From JBBROS01 sp965217935 (lineage in GTDB: Bacteria; Pseudomonadota; Alphaproteobacteria; Acetobacterales; Acetobacteraceae), in assembly GCA_965217935.1 (NCBI GenBank), contig OZ244581.1:3720001-3784000 (forward strand): 64,000 nt of DNA, written 5' to 3'. The position numbers and the translations under genes were made by a program. Shown here piece after piece: positions 34,358 to 44,582 of the stretch (position 1 is the stretch's first letter; every line of letters starts with the position of its first letter). The notes beneath the pieces are model-generated. The model made no database searches. It saw nothing but the letters and a program-made list of their open reading frames with translations, and was not told where the DNA came from.

Positions 34358-34495
34358 CGGGGCAGGGGAGAACGCGGCGGGGCTCAGGGCCGAGAAGCGC
34401 CCGCAGCGGACCGGCATTTCCCGTCTGGCACAGGGCGCAGGGTTGCGCCATTATCCAGCCAAGCGGCGCTGATAGCTGCGTGGAGGAATGACGGC

Positions 34496-35278
34496 GTGCA
34501 GTTGGAAGCGGCAGCTGGAACTCGAACAAGGACCGCTGCCCCCCTGCTCGGCCTGCGCGACATCACCCGCAGCTTCGGCGCCGTGCGCGCCCTCGACGGC
34601 GTCGACCTCGATATCGGCCATGCCGAGGTGGTCGGCCTGATGGGCGACAACGGCGCGGGGAAAAGCACGCTCAGCAAGATCATCGCCGGGAACTTCCCGC
34701 CAACGTCCGGCAGCATCGCCCTCAACGGCGCCCGGACCAGCTTTCCAACGCCCGCGGCCGCCCGCGACGCCGGCATCGAGGTCATGTACCAGGACCTCGC
34801 CATCGCCGAGAACCTGACCGCCGCCGCCAACGTCTTCCTCGGCCGCGAGCTGACCCGGCGGATCGGCCCCTTCCGCCTGCTCGACCACGCCGCCATGAAC
34901 CGCCGCGCCGCCGAGCTGTTCCGCGAGCTGAAAAGCGAGACCCGCGCCGGCGAGGTCGTCAAGCAGATGAGCGGTGGCCAGCGCCAGGCCGTCGCCATCG
35001 CCCGCACCCGGCTTGCCCAGTGCAAGCTCGTGCTGATGGACGAGCCGACCGCCGCCATCTCGGTCCGCCAGGTGGCGGAGGTGCTGGAACTGATCCGCCG
35101 CCTGCGCGACAGCGGCGCCGCGGTGATCCTGATTTCCCACCGGATGCCCGACGTGTTCACCGTCTGCGACCGCGTCGTCGTCATGCGCCGGGGCCGCAAG
35201 GTGGCCGACAAGGCCGTGTCGCAGTCGAGCCCGGAGGAAGTCACCGGCCTCATCACCGGCGCGATCGAGAGGGGCTGA
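34496..35278 (+). CDS. sugar ABC transporter ATP-binding protein (FrcA-like)
   Basis: A 260-residue ABC ATPase with Walker A GDNGAGKST, signature MSGGQRQAVAIAR, Walker B LVLMDEPTAAIS and a switch His in ILISHRMPDVF. It is a single-domain ATPase, unlike the about 500-residue RbsA type, and resembles fructose-importer FrcA. A GTG start begins MQLEAAAGTRTRT. The stop shares a base with the permease start (TGATG). The sugar is not readable; erythritol/ribose/fructose-type substrates are all possible. Confidence 0.85.
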   Translation: MQLEAAAGTRTRTAAPLLGLRDITRSFGAVRALDGVDLDIGHAEVVGLMGDNGAGKSTLSKIIAGNFPPTSGSIALNGARTSFPTPAAARDAGIEVMYQDLAIAENLTAAANVFLGRELTRRIGPFRLLDHAAMNRRAAELFRELKSETRAGEVVKQMSGGQRQAVAIARTRLAQCKLVLMDEPTAAISVRQVAEVLELIRRLRDSGAAVILISHRMPDVFTVCDRVVVMRRGRKVADKAVSQSSPEEVTGLITGAIERG

Positions 35279-36303
35279 TGGCGGACGGCGCGCTCACCTC
35301 CGAGTTCACCAACGTCGGCCGCACCGCCTGGCACAGGCGCGGCTTCCTCGCCGGGCAGACCGCCTACGTCACCCTGGCGCTGCTGGTCATCGTCGTGCTG
35401 CTGACCATCTTCGCCGGCAACTTCGCCAGCGCCAACAACCTGGTCAACGTGTCCCGCAACTTCAGCTACATCGCGCTGATCTCGCTCGGCATGACGGTCG
35501 TCATCGTCACCGGCGGCATCGACCTCTCGGTCGGCTCCGTGACGGCGCTGGTCGCGGTGGTGACCATGATCGTCATGCGCTGGGCCAGCGCCGCGCTCGA
35601 CGGCATTCCCTGGGCCGGCCTCGTCGTGCCGATCCTGGCCGGCCTTGCCGTCGCCTCCCTGGTTGGCTGGGTCAACGGCATGTTGGTCGCCCGCGTCGGG
35701 CTGTCGCCCTTCGTCGTCACCCTCGGGATGCTGTCGATCTGCCGCGGCGTCACCTACGTCATCACCCAGGGCCGCGGCCAGTCGCCGCACGGGCCTTACG
35801 TCAACGCCTTCTTCGAGGTCGCCAACGGCAACCTAGGCGGCGTGCCGATGCCGGTCATCTACATGGCCGCGCTCGCGCTCGTGATGGGCGCAGCCCTGCA
35901 CCAGACCCGCTGGGGCCGGCACCTGTTCGCCGTCGGCGGCAACGAGCAGGCCGCGGTCCGCACCGGGGTGCGCGTTGACCGAGTAAAAGTCGGTGCCTAC
36001 GTGCTGTGCAGCCTGTCCGCCGGGCTGGCCGGCATCCTGCTCGCCGGCTGGCTCGGCTCCGCGCCCGCCAACCTGGCCAGCGGCTACGAGCTGCGCGTCA
36101 TCGCTGCCTCCGTCATCGGCGGCGCCAACCTCATGGGCGGCGCGGGCGGCCCGCTCGGCGCCGTGGTGGGCGCGGCGCTGATCGAGGTGATCCGCAACGG
36201 CCTGGTGCTGAGCCGGGTCGATGCCTATTGGCAGGACGCGCTGATCGGCCTGATCATCATCGTTGCCGTCCTGGTCGATAAGCTCAGGACGCGGCAATCG
36301 TGA
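35278..36303 (+). CDS. sugar ABC transporter permease (RbsC-like)
   Basis: A 341-residue membrane protein with about ten spans. SLGMTVVIVTGGIDLSVGSV is the diagnostic RbsC-family segment, with GWVNGMLVARVGLSPFVVTLGML, RYVFAVGG-like (LFAVGGNEQAA) and GGANLMGGAGGPLGAVVGA. It forms the membrane channel with the ATPase encoded upstream. ATG 35278 overlaps the ATPase stop. The binding-protein gene begins 32 bases downstream. Confidence 0.92.
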   Translation: MADGALTSEFTNVGRTAWHRRGFLAGQTAYVTLALLVIVVLLTIFAGNFASANNLVNVSRNFSYIALISLGMTVVIVTGGIDLSVGSVTALVAVVTMIVMRWASAALDGIPWAGLVVPILAGLAVASLVGWVNGMLVARVGLSPFVVTLGMLSICRGVTYVITQGRGQSPHGPYVNAFFEVANGNLGGVPMPVIYMAALALVMGAALHQTRWGRHLFAVGGNEQAAVRTGVRVDRVKVGAYVLCSLSAGLAGILLAGWLGSAPANLASGYELRVIAASVIGGANLMGGAGGPLGAVVGAALIEVIRNGLVLSRVDAYWQDALIGLIIIVAVLVDKLRTRQS

Positions 36304-36335
36304 ACCAACCACAACAACGCCACCGGGAGACCAAG

Positions 36336-37283
36336 ATGACGTCGTTCAGAACCCTGCTCCTCGCCTGCGCTGGTGCCGCCCTGCTGTCCACGGGCGTGCA
36401 GGCCAAGACGCTGCGCTTTGCCCTCGTGCCGAAGGGCATGAACAACCCCTATTTCGACCTGTCGCGCGACGGCTGCATGGCGGAGGCGAAGAAGCTCGGC
36501 GACGTCGAGTGCGTCTACCGCGGCCCGGCGGAGCACGAGCCGGCGACGCAGGTGCAGATCATCCAGGACCTCATCACCCAGGGCGTCGACGGGCTCGCGA
36601 TTTCCGTTCCGGACGCCGACGCCGTGGTGGGCGTGGTCAAGCAGGCGCGCGACGCGGGCATCCCGGTCATCACCTTCGACGCCGACAGCCCGCAATCCGC
36701 CCGCCAGGCTTATGTCGGCACCGACAACACCGAGATGGGTCGCGAACTCGGCCGCCAGCTTCTGAAGCGCCGCGCCACCCCCGGAACCTACATCACCCAG
36801 AGCGGCGGCCCGGCGGCTGAGAACCTCAACGAACGCCTCAAGGGGCTGCATGAAATCCTGGACAAGGCCGGATGGAAGGAGCAGCCGGGCTCGCCGTCCT
36901 ACTGCAACGACGACTCCGCGCTGGCCAACCAGCAGCTCGCGGACATGATGACCGCCAATCCAAACACGGATGCGGTCGTACCGATCGGCGGCTGGGCCTT
37001 GTTCGCCCCAGAGGCCTACAAGGCATTCGTGGACCGGCATCGCGACGCCTACAAGAGCGGCAAGCTCAGCCTGATCATGCCCGATACGTTGCCGGTGGAA
37101 CTCACGTTGCTGAAGGACGGCTACGCCCAAGTGCTCGTCGGCCAGCGCCCCTACGAGATGGGCGAGAAGGCGATGGACATTCTGAAGGAGCTGCACGACG
37201 GCAAGAAGGTCAAGGAGATCACGTATGTCGGCCTTGACGTCGTGACGCCTGACAACATCGACAAGTTCACGATGAAGAAGTAG
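36336..37283 (+). CDS. periplasmic sugar-binding protein (RbsB-like)
   Basis: A 315-residue binding protein. The signal peptide is TSFRTLLLACAGAALLSTGVQA (shown in part), and the mature part starts KTLRFALVPKGMNNPYFDL. Type I periplasmic-binding features are GVDGLAISVPDADAV, IPVITFDAD and GTDNTEMGREL. ATG 36336 has GGGAGA 8 bases upstream. It delivers the sugar to the permease. A hairpin terminator lies 18 bases after its stop. Confidence 0.9.
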   Translation: MTSFRTLLLACAGAALLSTGVQAKTLRFALVPKGMNNPYFDLSRDGCMAEAKKLGDVECVYRGPAEHEPATQVQIIQDLITQGVDGLAISVPDADAVVGVVKQARDAGIPVITFDADSPQSARQAYVGTDNTEMGRELGRQLLKRRATPGTYITQSGGPAAENLNERLKGLHEILDKAGWKEQPGSPSYCNDDSALANQQLADMMTANPNTDAVVPIGGWALFAPEAYKAFVDRHRDAYKSGKLSLIMPDTLPVELTLLKDGYAQVLVGQRPYEMGEKAMDILKELHDGKKVKEITYVGLDVVTPDNIDKFTMKK

Positions 37284-37300
37284 GGTTCCAAGTCTGCAAT

Positions 37301-37326
37301 CGCCCTGACTGGGAACAGCCAGGGCG
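37301..37326 (+). terminator. hairpin terminator after the sugar ABC operon
   Basis: CGCCCTG (37301-37307) pairs perfectly with CAGGGCG (37320-37326) across a 12-base loop. It lies between two converging genes, so it may serve both. No long T-run follows. Confidence 0.5.
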
Positions 37327-37387
37327 TCGGTTGCCAGACCGGCAAAGGCTTGCCCCGTATCGCCTGATTGTGCCAGGGCGATGCGGG

Positions 37388-38715
<1,328 letters not shown>

Positions 38716-38716
<1 letters not shown>

Positions 38717-39705
38717 TACGGCGCGGTTGCCGCCTCGCGCCTCTGCCCGGCGCCGGTCCCGCCCTGCTCATGCTGGTCGTACGCCAGGCGCGGGCCGGGC
38801 ACATGGCCCTTGCCGGCCGGCCAGCCTTCGCGCTGCCTCGCGCGGTCGCCATCGGTGGTTTCGGTCTGGTTGTGGAACAGGATCTGCCGCGTCGGGAACG
38901 GCATGTCGATGCCCTCGGCCGTCAGCGCGTCCTTGATCGCGTGAAGCGCCTCGTCGACGCTGGTCATGTAGTCGCGCCGCAGCGGCGGGTCGATCCACCA
39001 GCGCGCGCGGATGTTGACGGAGCTGCCGGCCAGGTCCACCACCAGCGCCTCCGGCGGCGGGTCCTGCATCACGCCGTGAACGGTTCGCAGCGCCTCGACG
39101 ATGATGTCCTTGGCGCGGGCGATGTCGTCGCCGTAGCCGATGCCGATGTCGTATTGCAGCCGCCGGCTCTTGAAGGCGGTGTTGACCGTGACCGACTCGG
39201 TGAACAGGTTCGAGTTCGGAATGACGACCCGGCGGCCGTCGTAGGTGCGGATGAACGTCGCCCGCGTCTCGATCTCCTCGACGGTGCCCTCGTAGCTGCC
39301 GACGATGATCTGGTCGCCGAGCCGGAACGGCTCCGTCAGCAGCAGCAGGATGCCAGCCAGGAAATTCTGCAGGATGTCGCGGAAGGCGAAGCCGATGGCC
39401 ACGCCGCTGATGCCGAGGATCTGGATCAGTTGCGCCGGCTTGAACGACGGGATGGCGATGACGAGCGCGATCAGCAAGCCGACCAGCATCATGCCGCCGC
39501 CGGCCAGCCGCCCGAGCACCATCCCGAGCGCGCGGTGCTTGCGCCGCTCCGCGGTCAGGTGACGGATCAGGCGGCGGATCAGCCGCCCAAGGATGTGGAA
39601 CACGGCATAGACCAGGATCGCCAGCACGATGTAGGGCAGTTGCTGGACGAACCCGGCGACCATTCCCTGCAGGGAGTTGATCGCGTCCGTGAGGTCGAAG
39701 TTCAT
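38716..39705 (-). CDS. MscS-family mechanosensitive channel
   Basis: A 329-residue small-type MscS protein. Two N-terminal helices are followed by the pore helix and beta domain: ISGVAIGFAFRDILQNFLAGILLLLTEPFRLGD, with the typical IGFAFRDILQNF and FRLGDQI motifs. EGTVEEIETRATFIRTYDGRRVVIPNSNL is also typical. The C-terminal tail after residue about 290 is Gly/Gln-rich and unstructured. It relieves turgor at the inner membrane. ATG 39705 is preferred over an upstream in-frame start at 39771. Confidence 0.9.
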
Positions 39706-39745
39706 GCGGTTGACCGGGGCTTGATGCAGGCATGGCCAGGCTGTG

Positions 39746-39833
39746 GCGTCATTCGCGCTCCCCTCGTTCAATGCCGGCCTTGCCGACAGGTGGCCCTGTC
39801 ATACAGAGGCGCGAGCCTGCTGGCGAATGACGC
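39746..39833. repeat. inverted repeat between mscS and the Nudix gene
   Basis: GCGTCATTCGC (39746-39756) and GCGAATGACGC (39823-39833) are perfect 11-base inverted arms. Between them GACAGG and CCTGTC (39785-39800) form a second tight hairpin with a TGGC loop. It lies in the divergent promoter gap. It could be a small mobile relic or a regulator site. Confidence 0.5.
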
Positions 39834-39892
39834 GATGCCAGTTTGACGTCCAGTTGGTGCTACGGTGGCTGCCCGATGCGCGAGGAGACCCG

Positions 39893-40531
39893 ATGAGCGG
39901 CATGACCGAACCCGATTGGCTGATTTGGAGCCGTTCGCTGCAGGCGATCGCCCAAACCGGCCTCGCCTTTGCCGACAATCCTTATGACCGGGAGCGATAC
40001 GAGGCGATCCGCAGTCTCGCGTCGGAGATCATGGCGACGCATGCCCGGGTCCCGGCCCAAGCGGTCGAGGCGCTGTTCGCCAATGAGACGGGATACGCGA
40101 CGCCGAAGGTCGATGTCCGCGGCGCGGCGTTCGATGACGAGGGCCGCATCCTCATGGTGCGGGAAGTCTCGGACGGCGGCCGCTGGACGCTTCCCGGCGG
40201 CTGGGCCGACGTCAACCTCACCGCGGCCGAGAACGTCGTGAAGGAGGTGCGCGAAGAAAGCGGCTACGAAACCCGGGTGCTGAAGCTCGCCGCGTTGTGG
40301 GACCGCACCCGGCAAGGCCACTCGCCGGGCCTGTTCTCCTGCTGCAAGGCCTTCTTCATCTGCGCCGTCACCGGCGGCGCCGCTGCCGCCAGCCTGGAGA
40401 CCTCAGAGGTCGGCTGGTTTGCCGAGGACGGCCTGCCGGCGGACCTCTCGAACGGCCGCGTGCTTTCGGGCCAGCTCCGCCGCATGTTCGCCCACGCGCG
40501 GGACCCGGCGTTGCCGACGGAGTTCGACTGA
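39893..40531 (+). CDS. Nudix hydrolase with N-terminal NUDIX_N-type domain
   Basis: A 212-residue protein. An N-terminal helical region (TEPDWLIWSRSLQAIAQTGLAFADNPYDRERYEAI, shown in part) is the extra domain found in one Nudix subgroup. The Nudix box reads GGWADVNLTAAENVVKEVREESGYE, in which the canonical G-x5-E is altered and R-E is K-E. KVDVRGAAFDDEGRILMVRE precedes it. Related proteins hydrolyse ADP-ribose or similar nucleoside diphosphates. ATG 39893 follows GAGGAG by 6 bases. Confidence 0.85.
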   Translation: MSGMTEPDWLIWSRSLQAIAQTGLAFADNPYDRERYEAIRSLASEIMATHARVPAQAVEALFANETGYATPKVDVRGAAFDDEGRILMVREVSDGGRWTLPGGWADVNLTAAENVVKEVREESGYETRVLKLAALWDRTRQGHSPGLFSCCKAFFICAVTGGAAAASLETSEVGWFAEDGLPADLSNGRVLSGQLRRMFAHARDPALPTEFD

Positions 40532-40559
40532 CCCGGCCTTCTCCCGGCCTCCGCTGCCG

Positions 40560-42050
40560 CTATGCGTTGGCGACGACATACAAATAGGGGCTTCCTTGCG
40601 CGCCGCTTGCCTCGGTCGACGCGCCATAGACCACGCCGAGCCTGCCGTTGCTGAGATCGGCCGTGGTGAAGCCCGCGAACGTGACGGAGGCGGTCGGCGC
40701 GCCGGGCGACGTGGCATGGAGGGTGAGGCCGGTCGATCCGACGGCGCCCTCCCCGTCCACCCATGAAAGGTTGAAGCCGCTTTGCGTGATGCCGAAAATC
40801 GTTGCCGCGTCGCCGGCGCCGAAATTGTTGATGGTGCTCCAGATCTCGGACACGGGCTGGCGGTCGTCGATGAAGAACGTGTCCGTGCCGCCGCCGCCGG
40901 TCAGGAAGTTCGATCCCGTGCCGCCGTCCAGCACGTTGTTGCCGCTGCTGACCGAGATCGCGTCCGTGCCGCCGCCGCTGTGGATGAACCAGTTGGGTGT
41001 GGTCGCGGCGATGTTCAGGTTGTCGGGCGTGATATTGACGTACTGCTGCTGCAGTCCGCCGACCGGGCCGGTATAGGGCTGGATGACGGGCTGTACCGGC
41101 TGGTTCGTTGTCGTGTCGTCGACGAGCAGCGCCGCCGTGCCGGTAAGCTGCCGCACCGCCTCGTTCGCAAGCGTCTGGTGGCCGGTCTCGGTCGGGTGCA
41201 ATTGGTCCCAGAACAGGTATTGGTTCTGCAAGGCCAGGTTCGTCTCGGCCAGCGAGCCGCTGCTGCCGCTCGTGTAGTTGCCGCTCCACACCGGCGTCGT
41301 GACGTTGGTCAAGCCATAAGCAGCCGGGTTGGCGGTGGCGTCATCGAGCAGCCCGTAGGCGTCGACGACCCGGATTCGTGCGTCGGCGATGGACGCGAGC
41401 TGGGTGACGAGGCTGGCGTTATAGACGCTGGACAGCAGCGAAGCCTGGGAGACGGCTGCAGCCGGGCGCGAGGTGATGCCCGGCGTCTTGCCCAGGTCAG
41501 GCACGTTCAGCACCACGATGTCCCTCGCGCCGTCGCTCACGAGCTGATTGACGAACGAGATTTCGTTCCCAACCGCGGCGCTGACGTCCGCGATCTGCTG
41601 CTGCGCGGTGAGGCCGGTGGCGTTGAGGATGTCCAACAGGTCGTTCGAGCCGGACGATACTGTGTAGAGCGCGTTGTCCGACGGCGTGGCGAACCGGGTC
41701 TGGAACGCCGTGAGCTGCGCCGGGAGCGAGATCGCTTGCAGACCGGGGCTGCCGGCGTTCTGCGGCGTTTGCCCGGTCTCGGCGCCGCCGAAGGCGAAAT
41801 CCGACCCGCTGGCGAAGCTGGGCGCGAGCGTGCCCAGGCCGAGGGAGATGGAGAGGTTCTGCACCCAGGTCTGCCCGTTGCTGAACGTGCTTGCGTTAAT
41901 CGGGCCGTAGCTCTGGCTGAAATAGGGCGGCGACGGCGGAGTGGCCGACCCGGTCAGGGACGACGCCACCGAGACGTTGCCGGCGTCGGAGAGGCTGTCG
42001 CCGAAGGCGTAGATGGCACTGTAGGTAGGAAGCGAGGACCCTTGCGGCAT
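40560..42050 (-). CDS. GDSL/SGNH hydrolase with RTX-like C-terminal region
   Basis: A 496-residue protein. The N-terminal SGNH domain has FGDSLSDAGN (Ser19), GSNDLLD and DQLHPTETGH with Asp and His. After about residue 350 comes a calcium-binding haemolysin-type stretch (NNVLDGGTGSNFLTGGGGTDTFFID). A beta-rich C terminus lacks a cleavable signal, suggesting type I secretion. No T1SS genes are nearby. ATG 42050 follows AAGGAG. Substrate could be a lipid or an acylated polysaccharide. Confidence 0.82.
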   Translation of the reverse strand: MPQGSSLPTYSAIYAFGDSLSDAGNVSVASSLTGSATPPSPPYFSQSYGPINASTFSNGQTWVQNLSISLGLGTLAPSFASGSDFAFGGAETGQTPQNAGSPGLQAISLPAQLTAFQTRFATPSDNALYTVSSGSNDLLDILNATGLTAQQQIADVSAAVGNEISFVNQLVSDGARDIVVLNVPDLGKTPGITSRPAAAVSQASLLSSVYNASLVTQLASIADARIRVVDAYGLLDDATANPAAYGLTNVTTPVWSGNYTSGSSGSLAETNLALQNQYLFWDQLHPTETGHQTLANEAVRQLTGTAALLVDDTTTNQPVQPVIQPYTGPVGGLQQQYVNITPDNLNIAATTPNWFIHSGGGTDAISVSSGNNVLDGGTGSNFLTGGGGTDTFFIDDRQPVSEIWSTINNFGAGDAATIFGITQSGFNLSWVDGEGAVGSTGLTLHATSPGAPTASVTFAGFTTADLSNGRLGVVYGASTEASGAQGSPYLYVVANA

Positions 42051-42165
42051 GAGGCGGCTCCTTAGTCCGGCGCACCGGTCTATTATTTGATTGTCAGCAC
42101 CATACCTCATCTGTCGGCGAGATCAATCTAATCAATGCGATATAGTGCGTCTTTTGTGCTACACT

Positions 42166-42207
42166 CTAAGCAGGCATTCGTGACGCATGACACCGATGCC
42201 TGCTTAG
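42166..42207. repeat. 12-bp perfect inverted repeat upstream of the aldolase operon
   Basis: CTAAGCAGGCAT (42166-42177) and ATGCCTGCTTAG (42196-42207) are perfect arms with an 18-base loop. It lies 59 bp before the HpcH-type aldolase start and 115 bp before the divergent GDSL gene. No T-run follows, so a terminator is less likely than an operator or leader structure. Confidence 0.6.
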
Positions 42208-42266
42208 GTTGATCCGCTCCCTTGCCGGGCCTAGCCTTAGCGAAATCGAACGGAGGAACCGATACC

Positions 42267-43028
42267 ATGCCGAACACCGTCAAGCAGCTCTGGGCCGAGG
42301 GCAAGCCGGCCATCAATGGCTGGCTCGCGATCCCCAGCGGCTTCTCCGCCGAAGTCATGGCCCAGGGCGGCTTCGACAGCATCACCGTGGACTTGCAGCA
42401 CGGCATGCAGGACTATCTCTCGATGGTGCAATGCTTCCAGGCCATGCACGCCCACCCCGTGCTGCCCATGGTCCGCGTCCCCTGGAACGAGCCGGGCATC
42501 GTCGGCAAGGTGCTCGACGCCGGGGCCTACGGCGTCATCTGCCCCATGATCAACACCAAGGAGGAGGCCGCGGCGCTGGTCAGCTACACGCGCTATCCGC
42601 CGAACGGCAAGCGCAGCAACGGCCCCATCCGCGCCGGCATCTACGGCGGCAGCAGCACCTACCAGAGCACCGCCAATAACGATATCCTCTGCATGCCGAT
42701 GATCGAGACGCAGCAGGCGGTCGACAACCTCGACAGCATCCTCGACGTGGACGGCATCGACGCCGTCTACATCGGACCCAGCGACCTCGCCTTCAGCATG
42801 GGCCTCAAGCCGATGCTCGACCGCGAGGAGACCGAGATCATGGACATCTACGAGACCATCCTCGCCGCCACCAAGAAGCGCGGGCAGCGCGCCTGCGTGC
42901 ACTGCATGAAGCCGGACTACGCCGCGCGCATGCTGAAGATGGGCTTCAGCCTCGTCACCCTCGGCAACGACAGCGGCCTCCTGCTCACCGCCGCCCAGGC
43001 GGCCGTGAAAGCGACCCGCGCCGGATGA
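42267..43028 (+). CDS. HpcH/HpaI-family aldolase
   Basis: A 253-residue class II pyruvate aldolase-like enzyme. Motifs: ITVDLQHGMQDY (catalytic-His region), MVRVPWNEPGIV (Arg), and MIETQQAVDNL with DAVYIGPSDLAFSMG (metal-binding Glu and Asp). Such enzymes split 2-keto-3-deoxy sugar acids into pyruvate and an aldehyde. ATG 42267 follows GGAGGA by 9 bases. It is the first gene of a rightward five-gene operon. Which keto acid it cleaves is not readable. Confidence 0.85.
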   Translation: MPNTVKQLWAEGKPAINGWLAIPSGFSAEVMAQGGFDSITVDLQHGMQDYLSMVQCFQAMHAHPVLPMVRVPWNEPGIVGKVLDAGAYGVICPMINTKEEAAALVSYTRYPPNGKRSNGPIRAGIYGGSSTYQSTANNDILCMPMIETQQAVDNLDSILDVDGIDAVYIGPSDLAFSMGLKPMLDREETEIMDIYETILAATKKRGQRACVHCMKPDYAARMLKMGFSLVTLGNDSGLLLTAAQAAVKATRAG

Positions 43029-44542
43029 GCCAGGTCATCCGCCTGCACGATGACGACACCGTGCTGATCGCCCGCTCGACGCTGATGGAGGACGCCGAGA
43101 TTGCTCCCGGCGTCCGCACCCGGCAGCGCATCCCAGCAGGCCACAAGGTCGCCATCCGTCCGCTCGCGCCGGGCGAGCCGGTCCGCCGCTACGGCCAGAT
43201 CATCGGCTTCGCGACGCAGCCCATCGCGCCGGGCGAGCAGGTCCACGTCCATAATTGCGGCATGGGCGATTTCGATAAGGACTATGCCTACGCGCAGGAC
43301 GCCCGCCCCACCGCGATGGCCAACGAGCACGTCACCTTCCAGGGCATTCGCCGCCCGGATGGACGGATCGCCACGCGCAACTACATCGGCATCCTGACCA
43401 GCGTGAACTGCAGCGCCCACGTGGCCGGGTTGATCGCCGACGCGTTCCGCCGCAATCCGTTCACCGGCGCGGACCCGCTCGCGGAGTATCCAAACGTCAA
43501 TGGCGTCGTCGCCCTCACGCATAAAACCGGCTGCGGCATGACCGATGGCGAGCCGCTGCGGCTGCTGCGCCGCACCCTTGCCGGCTACGCGCGCCACGTG
43601 AACTTCAGCCACATCGTCGTCATCGGCCTCGGCTGCGAAGTGAACCAGATCGGCGGGCTGCTCGAAGAGCAGCGTCTTCAGGGCCGCATCCGCAACATGG
43701 ATATCCAGACCATGGGCGGCACGCGCAAGACCGTGGAAGCCGGCATCGCCTTCGTCCGCGAGGTGCTGGCCGAGGCCAACGAGGTCCACCGCGAACCCGC
43801 GCCCCTGAGCGAACTCACGATCGCTTTGCAGTGCGGCGGCAGCGATGGCTATTCCGGCGTTTCCGCCAACCCGGCGCTCGGCGCCGCCAGCGACCTCGTT
43901 GTCCGCCACGGCGGCGCGGTCATCCTGTCCGAAACCCCCGAGACCTACGGCGCCGAGCACCTGTTGACCCGGCGGGCCGTCAGCCAGGAGGTTGGCGAGA
44001 AACTCGTTGGCCTGATGCGCTGGTGGGAGGATTACACCGCCCGCGAGGGGGCGGAGATGAACGCCAATCCCAGCCCCGGCAACAAGGCCGGCGGCCTCAC
44101 GACAATCCTGGAGAAATCCCTCGGCGCGATGGCCAAGGCTGGCACGACCAATCTGGTCGATGTCGTGCGCTACGCCGAACCCGTCACTGCCCGCGGCTTC
44201 GTCTTCATGGATACGCCGGGCTATGATCCGGTTGCCGCTACCGGCCAGGTCGCGGGCGGGGCCAACCTCGTCTGCTTCACCACCGGGCGCGGCAGCGTGT
44301 TCGGCTGCAAGCCCTCGCCGTCCATTAAGCTCGCCACCAACACCCCGATGTTCGAGCGCATGGAGGACGACATGGACGTCAATTGCGGCACGATCCTGGA
44401 TGGGAGCGAAACGGTGCAGGAATGCGGGCAGCGCATCTTCGAGATGATGGTGCGGGTGGCGGGCGGCGAGCGCACCAAGAGCGAGGGGTTCGACGCCGGG
44501 CAGGCGGAGTTCGCGCCCTGGATGCTCGGAGCGACGATGTAA
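43025..44542 (+). CDS. UxaA-family sugar-acid dehydratase (altronate/galactarate type)
   Basis: A 505-residue enzyme with an N-terminal SAF domain (DTVLIARSTLMEDAEIAPG, HVHNCGMGDF). The large catalytic part has NVNGVVALTHKTGCGM, LQCGGSDGYSGVSANPALG, and the C-terminal VFGCKPSPSIKLATN. It matches altronate/galactarate dehydratases, which are iron enzymes that form 2-keto-3-deoxy acids. It overlaps the aldolase gene by ATGA, so dehydration followed by aldol cleavage is a likely pair of steps. The sugar acid cannot be named. Confidence 0.85.
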   Translation: MSQVIRLHDDDTVLIARSTLMEDAEIAPGVRTRQRIPAGHKVAIRPLAPGEPVRRYGQIIGFATQPIAPGEQVHVHNCGMGDFDKDYAYAQDARPTAMANEHVTFQGIRRPDGRIATRNYIGILTSVNCSAHVAGLIADAFRRNPFTGADPLAEYPNVNGVVALTHKTGCGMTDGEPLRLLRRTLAGYARHVNFSHIVVIGLGCEVNQIGGLLEEQRLQGRIRNMDIQTMGGTRKTVEAGIAFVREVLAEANEVHREPAPLSELTIALQCGGSDGYSGVSANPALGAASDLVVRHGGAVILSETPETYGAEHLLTRRAVSQEVGEKLVGLMRWWEDYTAREGAEMNANPSPGNKAGGLTTILEKSLGAMAKAGTTNLVDVVRYAEPVTARGFVFMDTPGYDPVAATGQVAGGANLVCFTTGRGSVFGCKPSPSIKLATNTPMFERMEDDMDVNCGTILDGSETVQECGQRIFEMMVRVAGGERTKSEGFDAGQAEFAPWMLGATM

Positions 44543-44582
44543 GGAGAATGGATCGAGGGAAACGCCATTCCGAGAACGAAAC

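Noticed and set aside
40185..40275. Apparent loss of the Nudix catalytic box
   Set aside because: The altered G-W-A-D-V-N-L form is, as far as I recall, usual for the subgroup with the extra N-terminal domain, so it is not evidence of a dead enzyme.
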